This document shows positions 1 to 5,080 of a stretch of 5,080 nt of DNA, piece by piece. Source of the DNA: CAYGZC01 sp964354225 (GTDB taxonomy: Bacteria > Bacteroidota > Ignavibacteria > UBA10030 > SZUA-254); NCBI GenBank assembly GCA_964354225.1, contig CAYGZC010000226.1:1-5080 (forward strand), in the 5' to 3' direction. Both the position numbers and the translations under genes were made by a program. Each line of letters begins with the position of its first letter. The first letter of the stretch is position 1. Under the pieces are notes generated by a model, which saw only the letters and a program-made list of their open reading frames with translations, was not told the DNA's origin and ran no database searches.

Positions 1-19
1 AACAAACTAACAGTTTGTT
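1..19. repeat. Perfect 8-bp inverted repeat, 3-base loop
   Basis: Bases 1-8 (AACAAACT) are the exact reverse complement of bases 12-19 (AGTTTGTT), with a 3-base loop. A second small inverted repeat follows at 35-39/43-47 (CGATT/AATCG), with T-rich stretches at 30-34 and 55-60. The stems are AT-rich and the T-tracts are not directly abutting, so this is a weak terminator candidate for a gene left of the window. It could equally be an operator. The left arm may continue beyond the window edge. Confidence 0.3.
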
Positions 20-117
20 GTAATATATCTTTTTCGATTAGAAATCGCTTAAATATTTTTTATCATCTTCTTGATGAGTGTTTTGGTGTTTACTGATTTT
101 ATTATCAAATACAGACC

Positions 118-708
118 ATGAACCTTGGGCAAATATTATTAATCGTTTTGGCGTTAGCTCTTTTAGCGACTTTACAGCTCACGATTAATTCATCGATTTT
201 ACGAGCATCCTTAGTAACTATGGATAGCGAGGCAAGGATAGATGCGATTTCCATAGCCCAGGCGATGATTGATGAAATAAATTCAAAATCTTTCGACAGC
301 AGTACAGTCAGTAAAGTGGTGCACTTAACGTCTGAGCTAACTCCTCGGAATAGGTTCGGGCCAGAGGGAGGCGAATTAACAGTTCCCGCGTACGATCAGG
401 AACCTTTCAAATCCCAAACGGTATTTAATGATATTGATGATTATCATAGGTACACACGCCTTGATCATTCTTCTACCCTCGGTCTTTTTTTTGTCAGGGA
501 TAGCATAATTTATGTAACGGATACAAATCAAGATGTATATTCGGCTACGGCCACGTGGTATAAGAAAATTTTGGTAGTTGTGAAGCACCCGAATTTAATT
601 GATTCTCTTATTGTAAGCTCGTCAATTCGCGATATGCCAAAGAGAGTATCTTACATGCGTGATTCGATAATGGTAAAATCGCTCGCTGTTTACCGTGAAT
701 ATTTCTAA
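118..708 (+). CDS. PilV/GspI/MshD-like minor pilin (pseudopilin) with non-canonical N-terminus
   Basis: This is a 196-residue protein with a single N-terminal hydrophobic helix (about residues 5-23) and a soluble remainder, the architecture of type IV pilins and type II secretion pseudopilins. After the helix, AISIAQAMIDEINSKSFD (residues 43-60) matches the Ala/Gln-Glu-Ile pattern of the PilV/GspI/MshD group. FNDIDDYHRY (103-112), preceded by FGPEGGE (80-86), also resembles a segment common in MshD-like proteins. The expected role is a minor subunit of a pseudopilus or pilus tip in the inner membrane and periplasm. The canonical prepilin peptidase site (G then F-T-L-I-E) is missing: Gly4-Gln5 precedes the helix, but the +5 position is Ile, not Glu. 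The start is bounded by an in-frame TGA at 94-96, and there is no Shine-Dalgarno. The gene ends with tandem stops (TAATAA, 706-711). It is the first of three closely spaced genes of the same type. The family call rests on motif memory and context, not on a search. Confidence 0.68.
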   Translation: MNLGQILLIVLALALLATLQLTINSSILRASLVTMDSEARIDAISIAQAMIDEINSKSFDSSTVSKVVHLTSELTPRNRFGPEGGELTVPAYDQEPFKSQTVFNDIDDYHRYTRLDHSSTLGLFFVRDSIIYVTDTNQDVYSATATWYKKILVVVKHPNLIDSLIVSSSIRDMPKRVSYMRDSIMVKSLAVYREYF

Positions 709-728
709 TAAAAACATAGTGTGAATTA

Positions 729-1310
729 ATGTCAATAATGGTCGACATATTTGGGGCGCTACTTATAGCTGGTATTATGTTTCTGACGATATTCAGTTTG
801 ATGGGAAATATGAATCAGGCAAATTTCGAAAAGACTATGAACGTCAATGTCCAGGGTAACATTATTACTCTCGCACGTATTCTTGAATCCGATCTTCTTA
901 AAATTGGTTATCACACCAAAGATGATGCCATCCAATACGCTGACAGCTCCGGTATTAGATTTAAGACGGATATTCTTAACGATAGTAATGTAGTTACAGT
1001 TCAATACGCGTTAAGTGGCAATGTGACGACGACAAAAAATCCAAACGACATATTTATTAACAGATCGGTTGATGGGCAGCCAACAATCACTGCGAGCGTT
1101 GGTTTAACATACATACATTATGCTTATTTCGATTCTTTAGGAAGAGAGCTGACGGCTCCCCTGACGACGATAATAAGACTTGATTCAATTAAAGCAATAC
1201 GGGTGAAGATACGGTTAGAAAGTGCCGAGCCGGTTTCATCACCCTACTCCATGACCCCAACATACCAAAGTGTATTTTGGGAAAAGACAATGTATCCACG
1301 GAATTTATAA
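729..1310 (+). CDS. PilW/GspJ-like minor pilin (pseudopilin) with non-canonical N-terminus
   Basis: This is a 193-residue protein with one N-terminal membrane helix (about residues 7-26). It is followed by an amphipathic segment containing ILESDLLKIGY (51-61), typical of PilW/GspJ proteins, which usually read L-x-x-D-L-R-x-x-G-Y at this point. Further PilW-like blocks are IRFKTDI (76-82), TVQYALSG (90-97), NPNDIFINRSVDG (104-116) and the YFDSLGREL stretch (133-141), which corresponds to the YYD-x-x-G motif. The expected role is a minor subunit at a pseudopilus tip, partnering the proteins encoded on either side. No prepilin peptidase motif with Glu at +5 is visible: Gly9-Ala10 precedes the helix and +5 is Ala14. 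The start at 729 is bounded by an in-frame TAG at 717-719; Met4 is an alternative start. There is no Shine-Dalgarno, and the gene lies 20 bases after the previous one, consistent with co-transcription. Confidence 0.68.
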   Translation: MSIMVDIFGALLIAGIMFLTIFSLMGNMNQANFEKTMNVNVQGNIITLARILESDLLKIGYHTKDDAIQYADSSGIRFKTDILNDSNVVTVQYALSGNVTTTKNPNDIFINRSVDGQPTITASVGLTYIHYAYFDSLGRELTAPLTTIIRLDSIKAIRVKIRLESAEPVSSPYSMTPTYQSVFWEKTMYPRNL

Positions 1311-1319
1311 ATAAAATAT

Positions 1320-2330
1320 ATGGGCAGTAATTCTTTTTTAGGTGTTCTTGCGTTGATGATCTTTTTTGGGTTGATAAATTCATCTCTTAATGAAAGAGAT
1401 AGACGTGCGGAGGAAGATACGTATGGATATATTAAACTTACAACAGCCCGTGAGATTGGCAGGAGTTCGATCAATATCGCGTTGAAAAAATTATCGGATA
1501 GCAGTAGTATTACTTCTGTTTCAGGTAACCTGGACGGTGGTACATATACTGTGTCATTATCTCGTTCCGATTCAATTATGGATATTACTTCCACAGCACG
1601 TTTTAGCGATACAACCTACAGGATAATCTCGAGATTATTAGTTTACCCAAAACCTTTTCCAAAAGATTCAGCTGCAGTTTCTTTGCATGTTAATTCGGTT
1701 GGTATGATTATGAAAGGGACACCGCTTATTGATGGACACAATTATGATATTAATGGCGCCAACCCAAGTGACTCGGGTGCTGTTCCCGGTGTTGCGGTAC
1801 TAACTAGTACCGACAGTGCTAATCTTGCAACATACGGTGCTTACATCAACGGCTCACAAGATCTTAATGTAAATCCCGCTCTTCCTGACCCCGAAGCATT
1901 TGTTGCTGAATACATGGCAAGCGCAGATTATGTATTAACACCGAGCGGATCGCCATACAGCGGGAATACGTCGTACGGTTCCATCACGAATCCCAAAATC
2001 GTATTTATTGATGGTAGTGATTCAACTCATCCCGTGAAAATTTCAGGAGGAATTCAAGGCTGGGGTATTTTAGTCGTAAGAGGATTTTTTCAGCTAACTG
2101 GAACTATGGATTGGCATGGATTAGTTGTTGTTTCCAGCAATTCGGTATTCGACTTTGCCATGGCAAAAGGTACTCCCCGCATCATCGGCTCATTACTCAT
2201 GGGTGGACCACCGGGAAGCACGTTAGAGATGCGAGGCACCGCAAATATCCTGTATAGCAGTGAGGCATTACGTCAAGCACAATGGATCGGTAAACTTCTG
2301 GCGTACCACATCCTTGATTGGTACGAATAA
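1320..2330 (+). CDS. PilX/GspK-like pilus assembly protein with beta-helix-like C-terminal region
   Basis: This is a 336-residue protein. Residues 6-21 form a short N-terminal membrane helix. It is followed by a charged helical stretch (24-58, ending in a regular Ala/Ile/Leu pattern) that resembles the PilX N-terminal region, which serves as the pilin stalk. Residues 69-108 (GNLDGGTYTV through RIISRLLVY) resemble the small beta domain of PilX/GspK-type proteins. From about 120 to 320 the sequence is Gly, Ser and Val-rich with repeated short strands (for example KIVFIDG at 226-232, then GWGILVVRGFFQLTG, then GLVVV and IIGSLLMGG). This looks like a right-handed beta-helix or bactofilin-like fold, an inference from pattern only. 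There is no canonical prepilin cleavage site; loss of Glu+5 is known in GspK, so it is less surprising here than in the two genes before. The gene starts 9 bases after the preceding stop, in the same frame, with no Shine-Dalgarno. Met13 is a less likely alternative start. Confidence 0.6.
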   Translation: MGSNSFLGVLALMIFFGLINSSLNERDRRAEEDTYGYIKLTTAREIGRSSINIALKKLSDSSSITSVSGNLDGGTYTVSLSRSDSIMDITSTARFSDTTYRIISRLLVYPKPFPKDSAAVSLHVNSVGMIMKGTPLIDGHNYDINGANPSDSGAVPGVAVLTSTDSANLATYGAYINGSQDLNVNPALPDPEAFVAEYMASADYVLTPSGSPYSGNTSYGSITNPKIVFIDGSDSTHPVKISGGIQGWGILVVRGFFQLTGTMDWHGLVVVSSNSVFDFAMAKGTPRIIGSLLMGGPPGSTLEMRGTANILYSSEALRQAQWIGKLLAYHILDWYE

Positions 2331-2357
2331 ATTTAGCAATATTCTTTCCATGTGGGT

Positions 2358-2384
2358 GATGTGAGTATTAACCGCATCTCTTTT
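2358..2384 (+). terminator. Weak hairpin plus T-stretch after the pilin-like cluster
   Basis: GATGTG (2358-2363) can pair with CGCATC (2373-2378), including one G-U pair, around a 9-base loop, and is followed by TCTTTT. It lies 28 bases after the stop of the PilX-like gene. The stem is only 6 bp and the T-run is interrupted, so it is a marginal intrinsic terminator that could attenuate transcription into the ATPase gene. Confidence 0.2.
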
Positions 2385-2401
2385 ACTTCATTAAAAAAAT
2401 T

Positions 2402-2435
2402 AGTATATTCATTTCAAAATAGTGAATGAAATACT
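2402..2435. repeat. Imperfect palindrome upstream of the ATPase gene
   Basis: AGTAT-(A)-TTCATT (2402-2413) pairs with AATGAA-ATACT (2425-2435): 11 base pairs with a single-base bulge around an 11-base centre. It ends 14 bases before a TATAAT hexamer and so overlaps the expected -35 region. This is the position of a repressor or activator site; an AT-rich RNA hairpin is the alternative. No regulator can be assigned. Confidence 0.4.
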
Positions 2436-2449
2436 TTATCATTGGTGTG

Positions 2450-2455
2450 TATAAT
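2450..2455 (+). promoter_or_regulatory. Candidate -10 element (TATAAT) for the ATPase gene
   Basis: An exact TATAAT, preceded by TGTG, sits 17 bases before the ATG at 2473. No good -35 box lies at the usual distance (TGAAAT at 2427-2432 is poor), so it would depend on the extended upstream bases or an activator. Transcription starting about 7 bases downstream would leave only about 10 untranslated bases, in keeping with the absence of a Shine-Dalgarno. In AT-rich DNA such a hexamer can occur by chance. Confidence 0.35.
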
Positions 2456-2472
2456 TCAAATGACTATCAATC

Positions 2473-4326
2473 ATGCCAGAACCAAATGATTTAAATAACT
2501 TTTCTTCTACTGCTGAGTCAAATAGATTTCAAGCTAATGGGAGTCAGGATGGAAAAAAACAACCATTCGCTGATGGTGTTACGGGTTTCATTGAATCTTT
2601 GATTCGAAAAAATATAGTTTCCCGGAAAACAGTCAATGAATCCGTTGCATGGAAAAAGGCGAACAATGGTGATGAGAAACGGCTGCTTTTTCAGATTCTT
2701 ATTGATGAATTCCGGGCGGATAGAGAAACGATATTTGCGGAGTTCGCGCGTTATTATTCCTTCAAGACGATTGACCTCGACGCTTCAGGTTTAGAGCGGG
2801 AGCGTTTGGTTTTTATCAATAAGCTGCTTGATGGAATACCTCAAAAAATTCGTGATTCTGCTATCTATAATAAAATTCTACCATTCCAACAAAGTGAAGG
2901 AGATGCATCCAAACTTCAGATTATCACGCCAGACCCCTCTAATCCGGAGATTGCTACAATAGCGCGAGCTTTTCCATATCCCAAATATGAGATTTGTTAC
3001 ATGACTTTGAGTAATTATGATGCACTATCGCGAGAACTTCTCGCAGATACTCAGAGTCGGCCCTCTTCAACCACAATGGAGTATTTGGATGATGATCAAG
3101 ATGTCCAAATTGATGAACTTGATGAGGAAATCCGGAAAGGACATTTAAATGAGATAGTGAATAATATATTCTCTGATGCAGTCCGTTTGAATGCAAGTGA
3201 TATTCATATAATTCCAAAAGGCGCAAGAAAAACAGAGATCCATTTCAGGGTGGATGGTCATCTTTCATTATGGCAAACACTCGATGACTTACGAGCGGAT
3301 GCAGTTGCGGCAGTAATTAAAGATATTGCAAAAGGGACTGACCGATTCGAGCGTAATATGGCACAAGACGGTTTTGTTCAATTAACTATCGATAATAAGA
3401 TTGTTCGTTTTCGGGTATCTATCATTCCTCTTATAGGTAAAGAGCTTAAAGTAAAATTAGAATCTATTGTTCTCCGCGTTCTCCGTGATCCTGAGGCGAG
3501 CATTACAATCGAAAATATTGGCTTCCAGCCGGCTGCATTAGAGCGGTTTAGAAAAGCCATCGATAAACCTTATGGAATCGTCATACTCACAGGTCCTACC
3601 GGAAGCGGGAAAAGCACAACGCTGCTCGCAGCATTGCGTGCAGTCATGGATCCAGCGTTTAATATAATAACGGTGGAGGACCCGGTTGAATATTTTATTG
3701 ACGGTGCACGGCAGGTGAAGCTAAATCCAAAATTGAATTTCGATGAAGCACTTCGTGCAATTCTTAGACACGATCCGGATATAGTTATGGTGGGAGAAAT
3801 TCGCGACAAGCAAACCGCCGACCTTGCAGTCAAGCTCGCGAATACGGGACATTTGACATTTTCGACACTTCATACTAATGACGCACCAAGTGTTATCGCG
3901 CGTTTATATAAGATGGGGATTGAGCCGTTTCTATTAGCGTATTCGATTAATATCATTGTTGCGCAGCGGCTTCTGAGGAAACTCTGTCAACGCTGTAAAG
4001 CGGTTGATACAGAAATTCTCCCTGTCACATTAGAAAAACTCGGTTTCACTAAAGAAGAAATTCCGACGGCTAAGGTATATCGCCCCGCCGGTTGCTTATA
4101 TTGCCTGAAGGGTTATAAAGGAAGGACTGCAATCCATGAAGTTCTTTACTTTACGAAAGAAATCCGCCAGCTTATTATGGAATCCGGGTCATCTATTAAC
4201 GAGGAGGCATTACGGCAGCTTGCCATCAAACAAGGAATGCAGACACTCAGGGAATCAGGACTTGAGCTTCTGAAACAAGGCATCACAACCATCGAGGAAG
4301 TCGCTACTACAACGATGGACGATTAA
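2473..4326 (+). CDS. GspE/PilB-family type II secretion / type IV pilus assembly ATPase
   Basis: This is a 617-residue cytoplasmic hexameric ATPase that powers pilus or pseudopilus extension through the inner-membrane platform protein. Residues 1-35 are a polar, probably disordered leader rich in Asn, Ser and Asp. About 36-195 form the GspE/MshE-type N-terminal domain, followed by an acidic linker (about 207-222). The N2 domain contains the SDIHI and FRVDGHL motifs. The catalytic domain has Walker A GPTGSGKST (374-382, Lys380), an Asp box TVEDPVE (400-406), Walker B DIVMVGE (436-442, Glu442) and a His box HLTFSTLH (460-467). A tetracysteine zinc site (Cys505, Cys508, Cys541, Cys544; C-X2-C-X32-C-X2-C) and GRTAIHEVL follow, as in assembly ATPases and not in PilT retraction ATPases, which lack this zinc site. 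All key residues are present, so it should be active. GspE and PilB cannot be separated from sequence alone. An in-frame TGA at 2461-2463 fixes the ATG at 2473 as the earliest start. There is no Shine-Dalgarno. It lies 142 bases downstream of the pilin-like trio and probably serves the same machine. Confidence 0.96.
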   Translation: MPEPNDLNNFSSTAESNRFQANGSQDGKKQPFADGVTGFIESLIRKNIVSRKTVNESVAWKKANNGDEKRLLFQILIDEFRADRETIFAEFARYYSFKTIDLDASGLERERLVFINKLLDGIPQKIRDSAIYNKILPFQQSEGDASKLQIITPDPSNPEIATIARAFPYPKYEICYMTLSNYDALSRELLADTQSRPSSTTMEYLDDDQDVQIDELDEEIRKGHLNEIVNNIFSDAVRLNASDIHIIPKGARKTEIHFRVDGHLSLWQTLDDLRADAVAAVIKDIAKGTDRFERNMAQDGFVQLTIDNKIVRFRVSIIPLIGKELKVKLESIVLRVLRDPEASITIENIGFQPAALERFRKAIDKPYGIVILTGPTGSGKSTTLLAALRAVMDPAFNIITVEDPVEYFIDGARQVKLNPKLNFDEALRAILRHDPDIVMVGEIRDKQTADLAVKLANTGHLTFSTLHTNDAPSVIARLYKMGIEPFLLAYSINIIVAQRLLRKLCQRCKAVDTEILPVTLEKLGFTKEEIPTAKVYRPAGCLYCLKGYKGRTAIHEVLYFTKEIRQLIMESGSSINEEALRQLAIKQGMQTLRESGLELLKQGITTIEEVATTTMDD

Positions 4327-4366
4327 GAAAGTTTGTTTTGCTTCTTTCTAAAAGATTCAGTACGTT

Positions 4367-4379
4367 TCATTTGAAATGA
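4367..4379. repeat. Short palindrome TCATTT-G-AAATGA
   Basis: This is a perfect 6-bp inverted repeat around a single G, in the 87-base gap between the ATPase gene and the DUF2007 gene, 34 bases before the latter's start codon. The centre is too tight for a good RNA hairpin, so a protein-binding site is more plausible than a terminator. It shares the string TTCATTT-x-AAA with the palindrome upstream of the ATPase gene. A 13-base palindrome of this composition may also be chance. Confidence 0.25.
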
Positions 4380-4399
4380 TTTCTCAAACAAATCAATCC

Positions 4400-4406
4400 A
4401 GAAGGA
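4400..4406 (+). promoter_or_regulatory. Strong Shine-Dalgarno (AGAAGGA)
   Basis: AGAAGGA lies 7 bases before the ATG at 4414, which fixes that start. It is the only strong ribosome binding site in the window; the other five genes have none or only a short match. Confidence 0.75.
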
Positions 4407-4413
4407 CAAGATC

Positions 4414-4644
4414 ATGGAAGGATATATTCCGGTTGCCACTTATTTAAATGAGGTTGATGCAGAACTTGCCCACGCAACACTTGCTGCTGCTGGGATTGAA
4501 TCTTTTTTAAAGTACGAAGATACGGGACATATGATGCCATCACTTCAGCAGAGTGAGGGTGTACAAGTACTTGTTAATCCCAAGGACTTTGAAGAAGCGA
4601 AAACTCTTTTATCTTCACAAGCTTTCGAAGCACCGGGTCAATAA
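4414..4644 (+). CDS. DUF2007-family small protein (putative signal-transducing protein)
   Basis: This is a 76-residue soluble protein without signal peptide or membrane segment. It has the DUF2007 pattern: an opening beta strand with VATYLNEVDAELAHATLAAAGIES (residues 7-30), where the Glu-x-x-Ala-Glu helix is followed by Ala-Gly-Ile. The middle segment (about 35-48) contains Thr-Gly and Met-Pro, and the closing GVQVLVNPKDFEEAKTLL (49-66) is a strand followed by a helix. The length is normal for the family, whose fold resembles small ferredoxin-like ligand-binding or signalling domains. The family's biochemical role is not established, and the name 'signal transducing' is only a database label. 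It starts 87 bases after the ATPase gene, with a strong Shine-Dalgarno. It may be co-transcribed with the ATPase, but nothing in it points to secretion. Confidence 0.85.
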   Translation: MEGYIPVATYLNEVDAELAHATLAAAGIESFLKYEDTGHMMPSLQQSEGVQVLVNPKDFEEAKTLLSSQAFEAPGQ

Positions 4645-4650
4645 TTATAC

Positions 4651-4681
4651 TTGATGCTTACAAATACTTTCCATAAGTTTG
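4651..4681 (+). promoter_or_regulatory. Candidate Bacteroidota-type promoter for the permease gene
   Basis: TAAGTTTG (4674-4681) matches the Bacteroidota -7 consensus TAnnTTTG exactly. CTTG (4650-4653) lies 20 bases upstream, close to the -33 TTTG position. Transcription would start near 4688, about 25 bases before the ATG at 4713. The match is real, but its meaning depends on the host belonging to, or sharing a sigma factor with, that phylum. Confidence 0.35.
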
Positions 4682-4712
4682 CTAAACATTATAAAACTTC
4701 TTGAGTAAGTTA

Positions 4713-5080
4713 ATGTTCAAACAGCTATTCAAAATAAAAAGTCTCGACTTGATTATTAAAGACTCTGAGGCACCTGAGCGCCAATTAAAGCGTGTACTCG
4801 GACCTTTTGATCTGATCGCCCTTGGGATAGGTGCAATTATTGGTTCCGGAATATTCGCTACGGTGGGAACAGCTGTTGCCGGAGATGCAATGAGACCCGG
4901 CGCTGGTCCGGCAATCATACTTTCTTTTTTTCTTACAGCAATTGCATGTGCATTCTGTGGATTGTGCTATGCTGAATTTGCATCAAGCGTTCCGATTTCG
5001 GGAAGTGCATACACTTACTCGTATGCAACTCTTGGTGAACTTGTTGCCTGGATTATCGGATGGGATTTGATAATCGAATA
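4713..5080 (+). CDS. APC-family amino acid permease, N-terminal part (cut by window edge)
   Basis: The first 122 codons of a gene open to the right edge. After a polar cytoplasmic N-terminus (residues 1-32), the first membrane helix (about 33-55) holds GAIIGSGIF (40-48), the unwound substrate-binding motif of helix 1 in the APC superfamily. Helix 2 (about 66-88) ends in CYAEFASSVPISGSAYTYSY (85-104), the conserved Tyr-Ala-Glu...Pro-x-x-Gly-Ser-Ala-Tyr block. LGELVAWIIGWDLIIEY (107-123) is the start of helix 3 (its last codon is incomplete). The pattern is closest to cationic amino acid transporter (CAT/YfnA-like) members, which import amino acids by proton symport or exchange. Substrate cannot be read from this part; a full protein would have 12 or more helices. 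The ATG at 4713 has only a GAG (4703-4705) as ribosome binding site. An in-frame TTG at 4701 is an alternative start, and a TAA at 4692-4694 closes the frame further upstream. Confidence 0.93.
   Translation, partial: MFKQLFKIKSLDLIIKDSEAPERQLKRVLGPFDLIALGIGAIIGSGIFATVGTAVAGDAMRPGAGPAIILSFFLTAIACAFCGLCYAEFASSVPISGSAYTYSYATLGELVAWIIGWDLIIE

Noticed and set aside
1..96. Open frame from the left edge to a TGA at 94-96, possibly the tail of an upstream gene.
   Set aside because: It spans only 31 codons, the translation is rich in Cys, Phe and Asn without a recognisable pattern, and it contains two inverted repeats and T-tracts. It looks non-coding, though the end of a previous gene cannot be excluded.
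1244..1594. 116-codon minus-strand open frame across the PilW/PilX-like junction.
   Set aside because: It is antisense to two better-supported genes, has no ribosome binding site and no recognisable domain; it mirrors their codon pattern.
2460..2489. Nine-codon upstream ORF (ATG at 2460, TGA at 2487-2489) overlapping the ATPase start in another frame.
   Set aside because: It is very short, has no Shine-Dalgarno and no leader-peptide-like run of codons, so it is most likely incidental.
3570..3833. 87-codon minus-strand open frame inside the ATPase gene.
   Set aside because: It lies opposite the Walker A to Walker B region of a clear ATPase, whose constrained codons leave the reverse frame open; its product is Ser-rich and unrecognisable.
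4326..4349. Inverted repeat AGAAAG/CTTTCT with a 12-base loop just after the ATPase stop, considered as a terminator.
   Set aside because: The stem is only 6 bp with low G+C, the loop is large and no T-tract follows the second arm.
4682..4918. 78-codon minus-strand open frame opposite the permease start.
   Set aside because: It is antisense to the conserved APC helix 1 and 2 region, and its Pro/Ala/Ile-rich product is the usual shadow of a Gly/Ala-rich membrane protein.

Overview
This 5.1 kb window is ordinary AT-leaning bacterial chromosome (roughly 40% G+C by eye), with every recognisable gene on the + strand. It carries part of a type IV pilus / type II secretion-like locus, followed by two unrelated-looking genes. 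I cannot name the organism. Five of the six genes have no convincing Shine-Dalgarno sequence. One gap also holds a match to the TAnnTTTG promoter element of Bacteroidota. Together with the style of the pilin-like proteins, this suggests the Bacteroidota/Chlorobi/Ignavibacteria (FCB) group, but that is inference.

Layout. Bases 1-117 are apparently non-coding leader with a small perfect inverted repeat at the very start. Bases 118-2330 hold three tightly packed genes (gaps of 20 and 9 bases) for small proteins with one N-terminal membrane helix. They look like the minor pilins PilV/GspI, PilW/GspJ and PilX/GspK, in that order. After a 142-base gap with an imperfect palindrome and a TATAAT hexamer comes a full-length GspE/PilB-type assembly ATPase (2473-4326) with intact Walker A, Walker B, Asp and His boxes and a tetracysteine zinc site. 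A small DUF2007-type protein follows (4414-4644), the only gene with a strong Shine-Dalgarno. The start of an APC-family amino acid permease (4713 onward) runs off the right edge.

How the genes fit together. The three pilin-like proteins would form or prime the tip of a pseudopilus, and the cytoplasmic ATPase would power its assembly. The inner-membrane platform (GspF/PilC), major pilin, prepilin peptidase and outer-membrane secretin are not in this window and must lie elsewhere. The unusual point is that none of the three pilin-like proteins has a canonical prepilin peptidase site with glutamate at +5, so how they are processed is open. DUF2007 and the permease have no evident link to the secretion machinery. 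I found no CRISPR array, tRNA, rRNA, insertion sequence or clear novel defence or mobile system.
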